Source of the DNA: Paenibacillus wynnii
GTDB lineage: Bacteria; Bacillota; Bacilli; Paenibacillales; Paenibacillaceae
Assembly: GCF_030812855.1 (NCBI RefSeq)
Contig: NZ_JAUSTK010000004.1
Span: 124,001-188,000 of the forward strand
Length of the DNA: 64,000 nucleotides
Direction: 5' to 3'
The notes below the pieces were generated by a model. It did not search any database. It was given only the letters and a program-made list of their open reading frames with translations, and was not told the origin of the DNA. A program made the position numbers and the translations under genes. This document shows, one piece after another, positions 1 through 8,493 of this stretch (position 1 is its first letter; every line of letters begins with the position of its first letter).

Positions 1-1
1 G

Positions 2-481
2 GGCCTTGAAGAAGCAGGTGCTCCAGGAACCACAGCCGCTCTGGCTATCTTGAATGATAATGTGAAAAAAGGTGGCGTTATGGCTTCTTCCTATGTTGGA
101 GGACTCAGCGGTGCATTCATTCCGGTCAGTGAAGATCATGGCATGATTCAGGCTGTTCAACGCGGTGCACTCACACTGGAGAAGCTCGAAGCGATGACTT
201 GTGTATGCTCGGTAGGCTTGGATATGATCCCGATTCCAGGCAGTACTTCTAAAGAAACGATCTCCGGAATCATTGCCGATGAAGCAGCGATCGGAATGGT
301 TAACAACAAAACAACTGCCGTACGCGTAATCCCGGTCATTGGTAAGGATGTAGGCGAAATGGTTGAGTTCGGCGGACTTCTGGGTTATGCTCCGGTGATG
401 GCGGTTAACGGCTTCAACTGCGCGAATTTCATTAACAGAGGCGGACGTATCCCTGCTCCGATTCACAGCTTCAAGAATTAA
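2..481 (+). CDS. PFL-family protein, DUF711/UPF0210, C-terminal part
   Basis: The reading frame is open from the left edge, so the gene starts outside the window and only about 159 C-terminal residues are seen. The segment has the glycine-rich stretch [16 protein letters not shown], the motif [12 protein letters not shown], the stretch [13 protein letters not shown] and the ending [14 protein letters not shown], which I recognise as the conserved tail of the UPF0210/DUF711 family, whose full members are about 450 residues. The biochemical role of the family is not established. In many Firmicutes it follows a small ACT-domain gene, but that region is out of view. A stem-loop terminator follows the stop. 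Family assignment is fairly sure; no function is claimed. Confidence 0.85.
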   Translation, partial: GLEEAGAPGTTAALAILNDNVKKGGVMASSYVGGLSGAFIPVSEDHGMIQAVQRGALTLEKLEAMTCVCSVGLDMIPIPGSTSKETISGIIADEAAIGMVNNKTTAVRVIPVIGKDVGEMVEFGGLLGYAPVMAVNGFNCANFINRGGRIPAPIHSFKN

Positions 482-495
482 TTTAAGTGTTACAC

Positions 496-545
496 AAGAA
501 GAGCCACCTCAGCCTGTTATCAGGAGAGGCAGCTCTTCTTTTTAA
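496..545 (+). terminator. Rho-independent terminator of the DUF711 gene
   Basis: AAGAAGAGC..CCTC pairs with GAGG..GCTCTTCTT across a 15-nt loop, with a two-base internal mismatch, and is followed by TTTTT. It lies between the DUF711 stop and the end of the oppositely oriented efflux gene, so it also separates convergent transcripts. Confidence 0.75.
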
Positions 546-556
546 TTCAAAAAGTT

Positions 557-2017
557 CTATACTTCAGCTTCGACTTTTTTGGTTCTTCTCGCACCCACTA
601 ACCGCCAGCCTGTCAGCAACGCAGCCGCTAAGCATATCGTCGCCGAGGTTACAAATACAACATGCATTCCCTCTAGAAAAAGTTCCGGCCGATCCGGTAT
701 TAGTCCTGTTACACGGTAGCCCGCATTGCTGCTCATAACACTAAATAGGATGGTGGTAGCAATCGTGATGCCGACAACCATACCTATATTACGAACCAAG
801 GAATTGACACTTCCCGCAGAGCCCAGCTGTGTTCGAGGGACCGTGGACATGATGAGTGAATTATTCGGAGATTGAAATAAACCACTGCCTATCCCAAGCA
901 TCGTGATCCATAATCCGACAAGAATCACAGAACTACCGGCATGAAGCTGGGCTAAACCAAATTGTGCGGTGACCATAACGGCCAATCCAGCAAACGTGAG
1001 GAGCTCCGAACCCACTTTATCAGATAAAGCACCACTGATTGGCGCTACAATAACCATCGATATCGGCAGCAGCATAAGCAGAAAGCCCGCATAAAAAGGG
1101 GATAAATTCAGCATGTTCTGCGCATAAAAAGGTGCAATAATGTTAAAACAAAAATTCGCGGCGAAGACAAGAAAACCACAAAGAATGCTTAAAGAAAACA
1201 GCGGATTTCTGAATAAAGACAGCTGCAGCAACGGCTGCGGTCTGTGCAGTTCCACCCATATAAAAGTGATGAATGCTACACCTGCTATACTCAGTGCGGT
1301 TATAATACGATTGTCCCCGTAGCCCAGCTGTTGTCCCAGTAAAAGACCGGCAAACAAAGTTACAATAAATACAGCGAAAAGCATACTGCCAGGAATGTCG
1401 ATTTTGGCTTTAACCTTGACTAGATCCTTCGGTAAGACCTTCCATCCCAGAACAATAGCAATCAGCCCTATCGGGAGGTTCACCCAAAAAATATACTCCC
1501 AGCCCAAAGTAGAAACAATAATACCGCCTAAGCTAGGACCTGCAATACTTCCCAATGAGACAAAGGCTCCGATAAAACCCAGCGCTTTACCGCGCTCAGT
1601 GGTTGGGAAAATATCCGTCACTATCCCATGGCTATTCGCCATCGTCATTGATGCTCCCATGGCTTGAATAATCCGGGAAGCAATTAATACCGGTAAGCTT
1701 GAACTAAGTCCACACAGCAGAGAACCGATGATAAAAATAATCGTGCCTATTTTAAAAATCCGAATCTTGCCTATGATATCCCCTAGCCTTCCGAAGAACA
1801 GTACCGCCGCACAAATCGCCATTAGATAGCCAGTTGTGACCCACTCGATTTGCGCCATTGGCAGGTTTAGCTCCTTCGAAAGTACAGGCAAGGCAATATT
1901 AACGATGCTCCCATCAAGTGTTGCCATGAAGGTAAATAAATTTAAGACAATTAAAATTATCCAGCGTTTCTTCTGAATTCCCGCATCCTCTTGGTAGGTT
2001 GCGCCGATTGAGCTCAT
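557..2017 (-). CDS. MFS drug-efflux transporter, DHA2 (14-TM) family
   Basis: Probable proton-driven multidrug exporter of the EmrB/QacA type in the cytoplasmic membrane. The 486-residue protein begins with a short hydrophilic leader, then a first helix ending LDGSIVNIALPVLSKEL (DHA2 motif D1 region), and motif A-like FFGRLGDIIGKIR after helix 2. Motif C is represented by GFIGAFVSLGSIAGPSLGG in helix 5. The length and number of hydrophobic segments fit fourteen helices. The longest frame starts at a GTG at 2026, but that codon lies inside the AGAGGTGG Shine-Dalgarno sequence, so the ATG at 2017 (MSSIGA) is chosen. It is divergent from a marR gene, with two GTTGC..GCAAC palindromes between them, so repression by that MarR protein is likely. 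The substrate cannot be read from sequence. Confidence 0.87.
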   Translation of the reverse strand: MSSIGATYQEDAGIQKKRWIILIVLNLFTFMATLDGSIVNIALPVLSKELNLPMAQIEWVTTGYLMAICAAVLFFGRLGDIIGKIRIFKIGTIIFIIGSLLCGLSSSLPVLIASRIIQAMGASMTMANSHGIVTDIFPTTERGKALGFIGAFVSLGSIAGPSLGGIIVSTLGWEYIFWVNLPIGLIAIVLGWKVLPKDLVKVKAKIDIPGSMLFAVFIVTLFAGLLLGQQLGYGDNRIITALSIAGVAFITFIWVELHRPQPLLQLSLFRNPLFSLSILCGFLVFAANFCFNIIAPFYAQNMLNLSPFYAGFLLMLLPISMVIVAPISGALSDKVGSELLTFAGLAVMVTAQFGLAQLHAGSSVILVGLWITMLGIGSGLFQSPNNSLIMSTVPRTQLGSAGSVNSLVRNIGMVVGITIATTILFSVMSSNAGYRVTGLIPDRPELFLEGMHVVFVTSATICLAAALLTGWRLVGARRTKKVEAEV

Positions 2018-2040
2018 AATTGCCACCTCTTTTTATCATA

Positions 2041-2103
2041 TAGTTGCGCACGCAACAAACTAGTAATTCACAGTCTACAGCATATTAGTTGCGTATGCAA
2101 CAA
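2041..2103. promoter_or_regulatory. Paired palindromic operators in the efflux/marR divergent promoter
   Basis: Two near-identical palindromes, GTTGCGCACGCAAC (2043-2056) and GTTGCGTATGCAAC (2088-2101), sit 45 bp apart (about four helical turns plus) between the divergent genes. MarR dimers bind palindromes of this size, usually in their own divergent promoter, and induction by ligand releases both genes. The assignment to the adjacent MarR protein is inferred from position. Confidence 0.75.
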
Positions 2104-2165
2104 CTATGTTGTAGAATTTTGTTCACAGTTGCTTATATCGATTGAATTGCTAAAGAGGTGTCCTA

Positions 2166-2588
2166 ATGAAAACAGAACCTATCGGAAAGCTGATCTCCCA
2201 TCTCCATCGCCAAAACCAAAAAACACTGGTCAAAGAATTAATGCCTTACGGGATTGGCAGCGGCGGACAGCATAGTTTTCTCAAATTGATATTGAATCAC
2301 CCCGGGATCACGCAGGATCTACTAACACATGAGCTAAAATTCGATAAAGCCACAACAGCCCGCTCCGTGAAGCAACTTGAGGAATCTGGTTATATTGAAC
2401 GGAAAAGAGACCCTAAGGACCGCCGTTCCTACCTTCTCCATCCCACGGACAAAGCCCTAGATTTCGTCCCCATACTTCAATCCATCTTGAATGAATTAAA
2501 TCGCAACCTTACCCGTAATCTAACAGTCGACGAAGAGGCACAGCTCGTTGCTTTGCTTCAAAAGATCAGCGAGAATCCTACGGATTAG
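2166..2588 (+). CDS. MarR family transcriptional regulator
   Basis: A 140-residue winged-helix regulator. The recognition region is HPGITQDLLTHELKFDKATTARSVKQLEESG, and the wing is YIERKRDPKDRRSYLLHPT, with the DxRxxxLxLT-like pattern typical of MarR. The N-terminal helix (residues 1-35) and C-terminal helix (110-140) form the usual dimer interface. The RBS GAGGTG is 6 nt before ATG. It is divergent from the DHA2 pump and likely represses both genes through the two palindromes. The 51-bp tandem array begins directly after its stop codon, so its transcript may run into the array; no hairpin terminator is visible between them. Confidence 0.9.
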   Translation: MKTEPIGKLISHLHRQNQKTLVKELMPYGIGSGGQHSFLKLILNHPGITQDLLTHELKFDKATTARSVKQLEESGYIERKRDPKDRRSYLLHPTDKALDFVPILQSILNELNRNLTRNLTVDEEAQLVALLQKISENPTD

Positions 2589-2589
2589 T

Positions 2590-3360
2590 TGCACCATGTG
2601 GGCGAATTCAATTGTACTTTTACACTTCATTCAGCCGAATCGCTCCATTTGGGCGGATTCAATTGCATTTTTACAGTTCATTCAGCCGGATCGCTCCCTT
2701 TGGGCGAATTCAATTGTATTTTTACACTTCATTCAGCCGGATCGTACCATTTGGGCGGATTCAATTGTACTTTTACATTTCATTTAGCCTAATCGCTCCA
2801 TTTGGGTGGATTCAATTGTACTTTTACACTTCATTTAGTCGGATTGCTCCCTTTGGGCGAATTCAATTGTATTTTTACACTTCATTCAGCTGGAATGCAC
2901 CATTTGAGCGGATTCAATTGTACTTTTACACTTCATTCAGCCGAATCGCTCCATTTGGGCGGATTCAATTGTACTTTTACACTTCATTCAGCCGGATCGC
3001 TCCCTTTGGGCGAATTCAATTGTATTTTTACACTTCATTCAGCCGGATCGCTCCCTTTGGGCGAATTCAATTGTACTTTTACATTTCATTCAGCCGAATC
3101 GCTCCATTTGGGCGGATTCAATTGTATTTTTACATTTCATTTAGCCGGATCGCACCAGTTGGGCGGATTTAATTGTATTTTTACATTTCATTTAGCCAAA
3201 TAGCTCCATTTGGGTGGATTCAATTGTATTTTTACATTTCATTCAGCCGGATCGCACCAGTTGGGCGGATTCAATTGTACTTTTACATTTCATTTAGCCG
3301 AATCGCTCCATTTGGGCGGATTCAATTGTACTTTTACATTTCATTCAGCCGGATCGCCAT
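2590..3360. repeat. Minisatellite: about 15 tandem copies of a 51-bp unit
   Basis: The GGC of the unit's GGGCGRATTC core recurs at 2601, 2652, 2703, 2754, 2805, 2856, 2907, 2958, 3009, 3060, 3111, 3162, 3213, 3264 and 3315, an unbroken 51-bp period. Each unit carries GGGCGGATTCAATTGTACTT, then TTTACACTTCATTCAGCC, then GGATCGCTCCATTT. Copies differ at a few fixed columns (G/A after GGGC, C/T after TTGTA, C/T in TTACAY, C/A before TTT). There are no spacers, so this is not CRISPR. Because 51 is divisible by 3 and stops are rare in the unit, all three forward frames show long open stretches encoding 17-residue repeats; these lack convincing start signals and are probably not genes. Confidence 0.97.
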
Positions 3361-3548
3361 TCGGAGGTTGACCTCAGTTCCTCCCACATCGACAAATCCA
3401 TTTCCTTGAGTTGTTGTTCGAGCGTATTGACAGTAGTCGGTTTGAGGAAGAAACAAGTGTTAGAAAAACAAAAACCCGCAGATTAGTTCTGCGGGCAGGC
3501 ATTATTTGTTGGCATGGGCAGCGAGGAAAGTAAGTTACAGCCCACAGA
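3361..3548. other. Intergenic spacer after the tandem array
   Basis: No gene is visible. The last array unit decays at about 3355, followed by unique sequence and then the terminator of the binding-protein gene. Confidence 0.5.
3466..3496 (-). terminator. Terminator of the lpl-type operon
   Basis: Read on the minus strand, CCCGCAGA / TCTGCGGG arms with a short loop are followed by GTTTTTGTTTTTC. It lies just past the stop of the last gene of the import operon. Confidence 0.85.
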
Positions 3549-5216
3549 TCATTTCCTGCCTACAATCTCCGTTACCTCTTTAGTAATTTCGTCCCCGCCA
3601 AGCTTTTTCCATTGGGCAACAAAATGGTCGAAGTCACTGATCGGGGCATCGCCGACAATAATATTCAGAAAGGTTTCGCTCTCAAGCTTCATAAGATTAT
3701 CCCACTTGCTTTTCATAATCGGGGTATTCCCGTAAAAAACGCTGCGGATTCCTTCAATTGGGGTGGAGGATAATATAGCTGCTCCATATTTATAGGCATT
3801 TACAGCCTTCCAGCCTTCCATATTTTTCTTCGGCTGTTCCTCCTCTGCAATCCATTGCTCATATAACTTTCGTGTCTCCGTATCAAGCATATCGGGGTCA
3901 ATCTTGCCGTGCAACGTCTGTTGAATATCCGCATAATGCTTTTCAATAGCATCCGAGAAATCTATCAGGAGATCGAAAGGATAGTAGGCGCGGGGCTGAA
4001 TACCCGTTTGCGCAGAAAAGTCATCCAGTTCTCTAACTCCCTCTTTGTTGGGATCCTGTCTACGTTCTAGCCTGGTAAAAACATTCAACAGCTTCACAGC
4101 TGCTTCTGGATGCTCATAACCTTTGCGTACAACCAAATATCGGTCCGTGACAGGAGCCATGTGTGTTATGAATTTCCCATCCACATCAAGTGGAGCCGCA
4201 TAGGCCCTCCATTCTGCTTTCATATCTAGGGCCACCGCTTCAGACAAGGGATAAAAAGGCATCCACCAAGGACCAAAAAACATGCCAGATCTTCCGTTAA
4301 TGATGGGCTCCTGGGTCTCCTTATACAGTGCAAACTGAGGGTCAATTAACCCTCTCTTGTACCAGTTGGCTAGCTTGGCAAGCGCTTCTTTGGTCTCAGG
4401 TGTTATGGAACCATAGATAATATTGCCGTTGCTGTCGTTAATCCAATTGGTTGGAAAGGAATGATAGCTGCTAAATAGAGAATCCAGGCCGTTCGCATGC
4501 GGCTTCGTGCCATACACGATATTTTTGTAGCCGCTGAGGCCGACCGTATCCCTTTTCCCGTTACCGTCAGGGTCCTTGTCTATAAAAGCCTTGGCGATGG
4601 CTTCAATATCATCGAGATTCTTCGGCGGTTGTAGATTCAATTTCTCCAACCAGTCCTGGCGAATCCAGAGGAGTGAGGGAGAATCCGCGTTGATCGCCAC
4701 ATTGGGGAGCCCATAAAGCTTTCCATCCCGGCTGGCATCGTTTAATGCCTCTCCTTTGGTCGATTCATACATATCCTTAATTAATTGGGAACCATAATCC
4801 TTATAAGTTTGAGTTAAATCCTCGATCATATCATTATCGATCAGCATCCATAATTGATTACGGTTCACTATCATAGCGTCTGGTAAGTCATTACTGTCGA
4901 TGGATAATTGCGCCTTTTGGGTAAAAGTATCCTCCCCCTTTGCTTCCCAGGTATGGACTACTTTGATATTCGTAATGCTTTCCAGATAACGAGATATGGG
5001 ATTGTTATCATTGCTGTCACCTGTATTCAGCTTGGAATCAGGAACCTTGAAGCCGATGCGCAGGACTACCGGATCTATATATTTTCCATAAGCATTTGTT
5101 TCGATAGAATTGTCGTTTTTATTTAGTTGTGCAGAATGTCCCTCCGATTCATTGTCTCCTCTGCATCCACCAAGAGACAACACTAACAGGCATATCAGGA
5201 GTTTTATCCGATTCAT
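3549..5216 (-). CDS. Extracellular solute-binding lipoprotein, second of the operon
   Basis: A 555-residue ABC-type solute-binding protein. The signal peptide MNRIKLLICLLVLSLGGC ends in a lipobox (LGGC), so it is lipid-anchored outside the membrane. The body resembles the LplA/YtcQ oligosaccharide-binding group: an early TWEAKGEDTFTQKAQL segment, DPDGNGKRDTVGLSG (a Ca-loop-like DxDxNGxxD), and the FFGPWWMPFYPL segment. It is the last gene of the operon and its ATG overlaps the stop of the YesN-type regulator gene (ATGA), so translation is probably coupled. There are no permease genes of its own, so it either shares the LplB/LplC permeases upstream or serves as the ligand sensor of the adjacent kinase; the second is inference. 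The ligand is unknown. Confidence 0.85.
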   Translation of the reverse strand: MNRIKLLICLLVLSLGGCRGDNESEGHSAQLNKNDNSIETNAYGKYIDPVVLRIGFKVPDSKLNTGDSNDNNPISRYLESITNIKVVHTWEAKGEDTFTQKAQLSIDSNDLPDAMIVNRNQLWMLIDNDMIEDLTQTYKDYGSQLIKDMYESTKGEALNDASRDGKLYGLPNVAINADSPSLLWIRQDWLEKLNLQPPKNLDDIEAIAKAFIDKDPDGNGKRDTVGLSGYKNIVYGTKPHANGLDSLFSSYHSFPTNWINDSNGNIIYGSITPETKEALAKLANWYKRGLIDPQFALYKETQEPIINGRSGMFFGPWWMPFYPLSEAVALDMKAEWRAYAAPLDVDGKFITHMAPVTDRYLVVRKGYEHPEAAVKLLNVFTRLERRQDPNKEGVRELDDFSAQTGIQPRAYYPFDLLIDFSDAIEKHYADIQQTLHGKIDPDMLDTETRKLYEQWIAEEEQPKKNMEGWKAVNAYKYGAAILSSTPIEGIRSVFYGNTPIMKSKWDNLMKLESETFLNIIVGDAPISDFDHFVAQWKKLGGDEITKEVTEIVGRK

Positions 5217-6619
5217 ATTTTCCCCATCCCGTCCGCCCGAAACTCACTAGGCAGCTTCCCTACCCGTTCTCGGAACAATCGGCTGAAATAACGATCATCC
5301 TCGAAGCCGGAGCGGGAAGCTACCTCGCAGATGGATACAGTCGTGTCCTGCAAAAGAGACTTGGCAAGATCCAGCCTCATTCCCCGCAGACTTTCTCCAA
5401 AGGTCTCACCGGCAAATTTGGCAAAACACTGACTAAAATAACCGCGGCTCATATTTATGGCGGCTGCTACATCCCCTTGATTGATTTTGTTGCCGGCTTG
5501 TTCTCTCATATAGATCACTGCCTTAATCAGGCAAGTCATTACCTCTTTCGTCAAACTCAGTTCAATCATCCTGCGTTGAATCCTATCGGAGAAACGCCGC
5601 AGCCAATGCTTCCAATGACACCAGTTTCTATTCCGGCTCAGGTCCTCCTCCAATTGCCGGGCTTCCTCCGATTTCAGAAGCAGCGAACCCCAGCTCCGGC
5701 ATAATGATTTTCCAAAAGCAGGAAAACGTTCATAATCAGGTTTCTGGAGAATAATCTCTTGCATAAATATATCCCACGACATGCCATCGATACTCCATTT
5801 TAGGTCCTCCGCTTGAGTGAGGATGTCATGGCTTATCTGTGTGGATTTCGGAGAGAAAGCTGACTCCTTCAACTCCTTATAATCCAGAGAGGTCAGCTCC
5901 TCCGCGCTACCGATGTAGAATAAAGCATGCTGCAACTTAGCTGTAAAGATGGCCTCGATTTCTTCCAGCGGTTGATCCCGCAGGCCACTGATTAATACCG
6001 TCTGCCACCGTCCTCCAAGATGAATAGCCCGCTCACGTTCCCCATCTTCCTCCTGCATTCGTTGGTGCAGAGGAGTCAGCCACATATCTTGAAAGGTGAT
6101 TAACGGATTATTCCTAACTATAGATAACTGATACAGTTCTTCCTCATTAACAGCTGTCCCTAAGGGGAGATAGACCATAGCTTTATCCGCAGCCATCCGC
6201 TTTCCTTCCCCGCGAATCATCGCTTCAAGGTTACCGTCCTCCCATTTGATCCGTTCGACTAAACGCCCGATAACTTCATCTGCATTTTCCATTTCAAGCA
6301 GTGTTTTGACGATATAGTCAACTGCGCCTAGCCGCATCGCCTCTTGCACATAATCGAATTCATGATGACAGGTAAGCACAACCGAACGAATACCGGAATA
6401 TTTTTGTCGAACGATTCGTATCAGATCAAAGCCGGACATTCCCGGCATCGTAATATCAACAAATAGCAGATCCACCTCTTTATGTTCTAACAGCTCCAAA
6501 GCTGATTTACCGTCACCCGCTTCCCCGACAATGACTACGCCGAATGATGACCAATCGATCATAGAAATAAAGCCTTTGCGTACAAGTCTCTCATCATCCA
6601 CTACTACAGCTCTAATCAT
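5213..6619 (-). CDS. YesN-type response regulator (receiver + AraC HTH)
   Basis: A 468-residue regulator. The receiver domain (residues 1-120) has the acidic pair D8-D9 and the phospho-acceptor Asp55 (FVDITMPG). The conserved switch lysine occurs in DYIVKTLLE, where the usual Lys-Pro is Lys-Thr. A linker of about 240 residues precedes a C-terminal AraC-type double helix-turn-helix (NKINQGDVAAAINMSRGYFS.. and SICEVASRSGFEDDRYFSRLF). It overlaps the kinase gene by 8 bp and the following lipoprotein gene by 4 bp, with AGGAGG before its ATG. It likely activates the import operon in response to the partner kinase. Family is certain; target promoters are inferred. Confidence 0.92.
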   Translation of the reverse strand: MIRAVVVDDERLVRKGFISMIDWSSFGVVIVGEAGDGKSALELLEHKEVDLLFVDITMPGMSGFDLIRIVRQKYSGIRSVVLTCHHEFDYVQEAMRLGAVDYIVKTLLEMENADEVIGRLVERIKWEDGNLEAMIRGEGKRMAADKAMVYLPLGTAVNEEELYQLSIVRNNPLITFQDMWLTPLHQRMQEEDGERERAIHLGGRWQTVLISGLRDQPLEEIEAIFTAKLQHALFYIGSAEELTSLDYKELKESAFSPKSTQISHDILTQAEDLKWSIDGMSWDIFMQEIILQKPDYERFPAFGKSLCRSWGSLLLKSEEARQLEEDLSRNRNWCHWKHWLRRFSDRIQRRMIELSLTKEVMTCLIKAVIYMREQAGNKINQGDVAAAINMSRGYFSQCFAKFAGETFGESLRGMRLDLAKSLLQDTTVSICEVASRSGFEDDRYFSRLFRERVGKLPSEFRADGMGKI

Positions 6620-8369
6620 CGAAGTCCTCCTTACTTTTTATCGGGATAATGATAGATACGGTAGTTCCCTCTCCGGGTATGCTTAATATTTCAAGTTTCA
6701 TCTGGTCGCCGTAATAAGTCTTCAGCATCCGGTTCACATAAGAGAATCCGATCCCAAGCCCTCGTTTCTTAGCTTCGTCATCATCAGAGAGTAATTGCTC
6801 CATAAGTGCAGGCTCTATACCGGTACCGTTATCCTTAACACATAGAAGCACTTCTGTAGGGCCATGTGCCGTAATAATTACGTCTACACTTCCGTTGTCA
6901 CTTAGACCATGGTAGATGGAATTCTCCACCAACGGCTGAAGTAGAAATCGCGGAACGGCTGCGGAAATCACTTGATTATCTACCTTCACATTGAATTCGA
7001 ATTCATAGTCGTAACGGATACGTTGCAGCTCCATATAATTGCGGATGGCTTCAATTTCCTCGCCCACTGTGACAATGATGCTTTGTTTACCCAGATTATA
7101 ATGCAAGACTTTTACCAACAAAGTTACCAGCTTATCAATCTCTTTCTGACCGTTTAAGCGTGCCAGCCACTGAACCGTATTTAAGGTATTATGTAAAAAA
7201 TGCGGGTTAATCTGACTGAGCAGTTTCTCGATTTCAAACTTGCTTTTCTGCTTCTCATTATTAGCTACTGCGAGAATCAATGCATTGACCTGATCCTTCA
7301 TTTGCTGAAAGTTGTTTAGTACAAGGTCAAATTCCACAACGTTTGTGTAGGATACCGGTACGGTCACATTCTCCGCCATTCGGATGATTTCGAGGTTAAC
7401 CTTGCGCAACGGACCGTAGATTCTTTTCCATATTAGAAATGCCAGAAATCCGGCGAACAATAGCGTAGATAGGATTAGCACAATCATTTTGTAAACCCAA
7501 GCGTTAATTTCACTGTTAAAAACCGACTTCTTGACGACAGCAACAAGCTGCCATCCTTGAGGACTTTGATAACGGAATAGATGATAGCCGCTTATCTCTT
7601 CATGCTGAAGATCTGAGCTTTCACCGGCCGCTTTTACAATTTCAGAAGGTAATTTACCATCTATGACAACCTTTATGTTTCCTTGCTGATTAACCAGCAG
7701 ATGGTTCACTTTCATTCCATAGGCTTCCTGATTGAAAATCTTGCGGAACAAACTATAATTGGTTTCCAAATAAATATATAGCGGGTGTTGACCGGATACT
7801 CTTACTATACGCTTCTCGGAGAAGACGAGATTATCACCGACGGCATACATTGTTCCATGGGGTCCGTAATAATCCGCTCCGTTGTAGCGCATAAAGACAG
7901 GCAGAGAGTCCACTTTGAAATTCCGTCTTGTGCTCATATTCGTGAATAACACCGGGTCTTGCGAATCCGGCATAATATAGGCAGTCAGTCCAATATACGG
8001 GTTCGTGAAATTAACCAAATTGATCTTTTGGTTGATAGAGTTCATGATCTGAGATTTGAGATAAATTTGCTTGGCTTCAAGAAAGGAGGACATCTCTTTA
8101 ACAATTTGGCCATCTAGCGCAAACTGCTTGGACGCGAAATCAAGATTATCGATGGCATTCTCCAGGCTAAACGCTTCCTGCTTCAAGCTTGCACTAATCC
8201 CGTTGCCGATTTTTCCAGTAAGTATAGAGTAAATAGAAGTATAGGTCACAATCCCGACAAGCAGAACCGGCAACAGGCTGCCGACGATCAGATAAATAAC
8301 CAACGTTTTACGCAAAGATGCTTTCGCCCGGGTGTTTCTAAGCAGAGTCGCCAGTACCATCTTTCTCAT
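6612..8369 (-). CDS. YesM-type sensor histidine kinase
   Basis: A 585-residue membrane kinase. One TM helix (about residues 22-45) leads into an extracellular sensor of about 240 residues, then a second TM (about 290-313), a HAMP linker, the His_kinase domain with acceptor histidine near residue 390 in QINPHFLHNTLNTVQWLARL, and a C-terminal GHKL ATPase with N box LLQPLVENSIYHGL and G box DNGTGIEP / GLGIGFSYVNRML. It is the cognate partner of the overlapping YesN gene. In this family the extracellular part often senses a sugar or a sugar-loaded binding protein; both flanking genes here encode binding lipoproteins, which suits such a role. Confidence 0.93.
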   Translation of the reverse strand: MRKMVLATLLRNTRAKASLRKTLVIYLIVGSLLPVLLVGIVTYTSIYSILTGKIGNGISASLKQEAFSLENAIDNLDFASKQFALDGQIVKEMSSFLEAKQIYLKSQIMNSINQKINLVNFTNPYIGLTAYIMPDSQDPVLFTNMSTRRNFKVDSLPVFMRYNGADYYGPHGTMYAVGDNLVFSEKRIVRVSGQHPLYIYLETNYSLFRKIFNQEAYGMKVNHLLVNQQGNIKVVIDGKLPSEIVKAAGESSDLQHEEISGYHLFRYQSPQGWQLVAVVKKSVFNSEINAWVYKMIVLILSTLLFAGFLAFLIWKRIYGPLRKVNLEIIRMAENVTVPVSYTNVVEFDLVLNNFQQMKDQVNALILAVANNEKQKSKFEIEKLLSQINPHFLHNTLNTVQWLARLNGQKEIDKLVTLLVKVLHYNLGKQSIIVTVGEEIEAIRNYMELQRIRYDYEFEFNVKVDNQVISAAVPRFLLQPLVENSIYHGLSDNGSVDVIITAHGPTEVLLCVKDNGTGIEPALMEQLLSDDDEAKKRGLGIGFSYVNRMLKTYYGDQMKLEILSIPGEGTTVSIIIPIKSKEDFDD

Positions 8370-8435
8370 CTTCCCGCCTTCTTGTAACCGCTTTAATTAC
8401 TTCCTTAAGCATATCAGATTTATCGATCTCTGAAA

Positions 8436-8474
8436 ATAATAAGGCAGAACAGCCTACATGCCGCCCTGCCTTAT
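8436..8474 (-). terminator. Stem-loop after the LplA-like gene
   Basis: On the minus strand ATAAGGCAG pairs with CTGCCTTAT across about 18 nt and is followed by a weak T/A-rich tail (ATTATTTTC). It may be a partial terminator that lowers readthrough into the kinase gene relative to the binding protein. Confidence 0.5.
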
Positions 8475-8493
8475 GGTTAGTTATGATCCAGCA

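Noticed and set aside
2590..3360. CRISPR-like array
   Set aside because: Units are contiguous with no unique spacers, are 51 bp long and drift in sequence; no cas genes are near.
2548..3409. Several plus-strand open frames over the tandem array
   Set aside because: They are open because the unit length is divisible by three; they overlap in all frames and lack ribosome sites.
5129..5704. 191-codon plus-strand frame opposite the YesN-type gene
   Set aside because: Shadow of a well-supported coding frame, with no domain or ribosome site.
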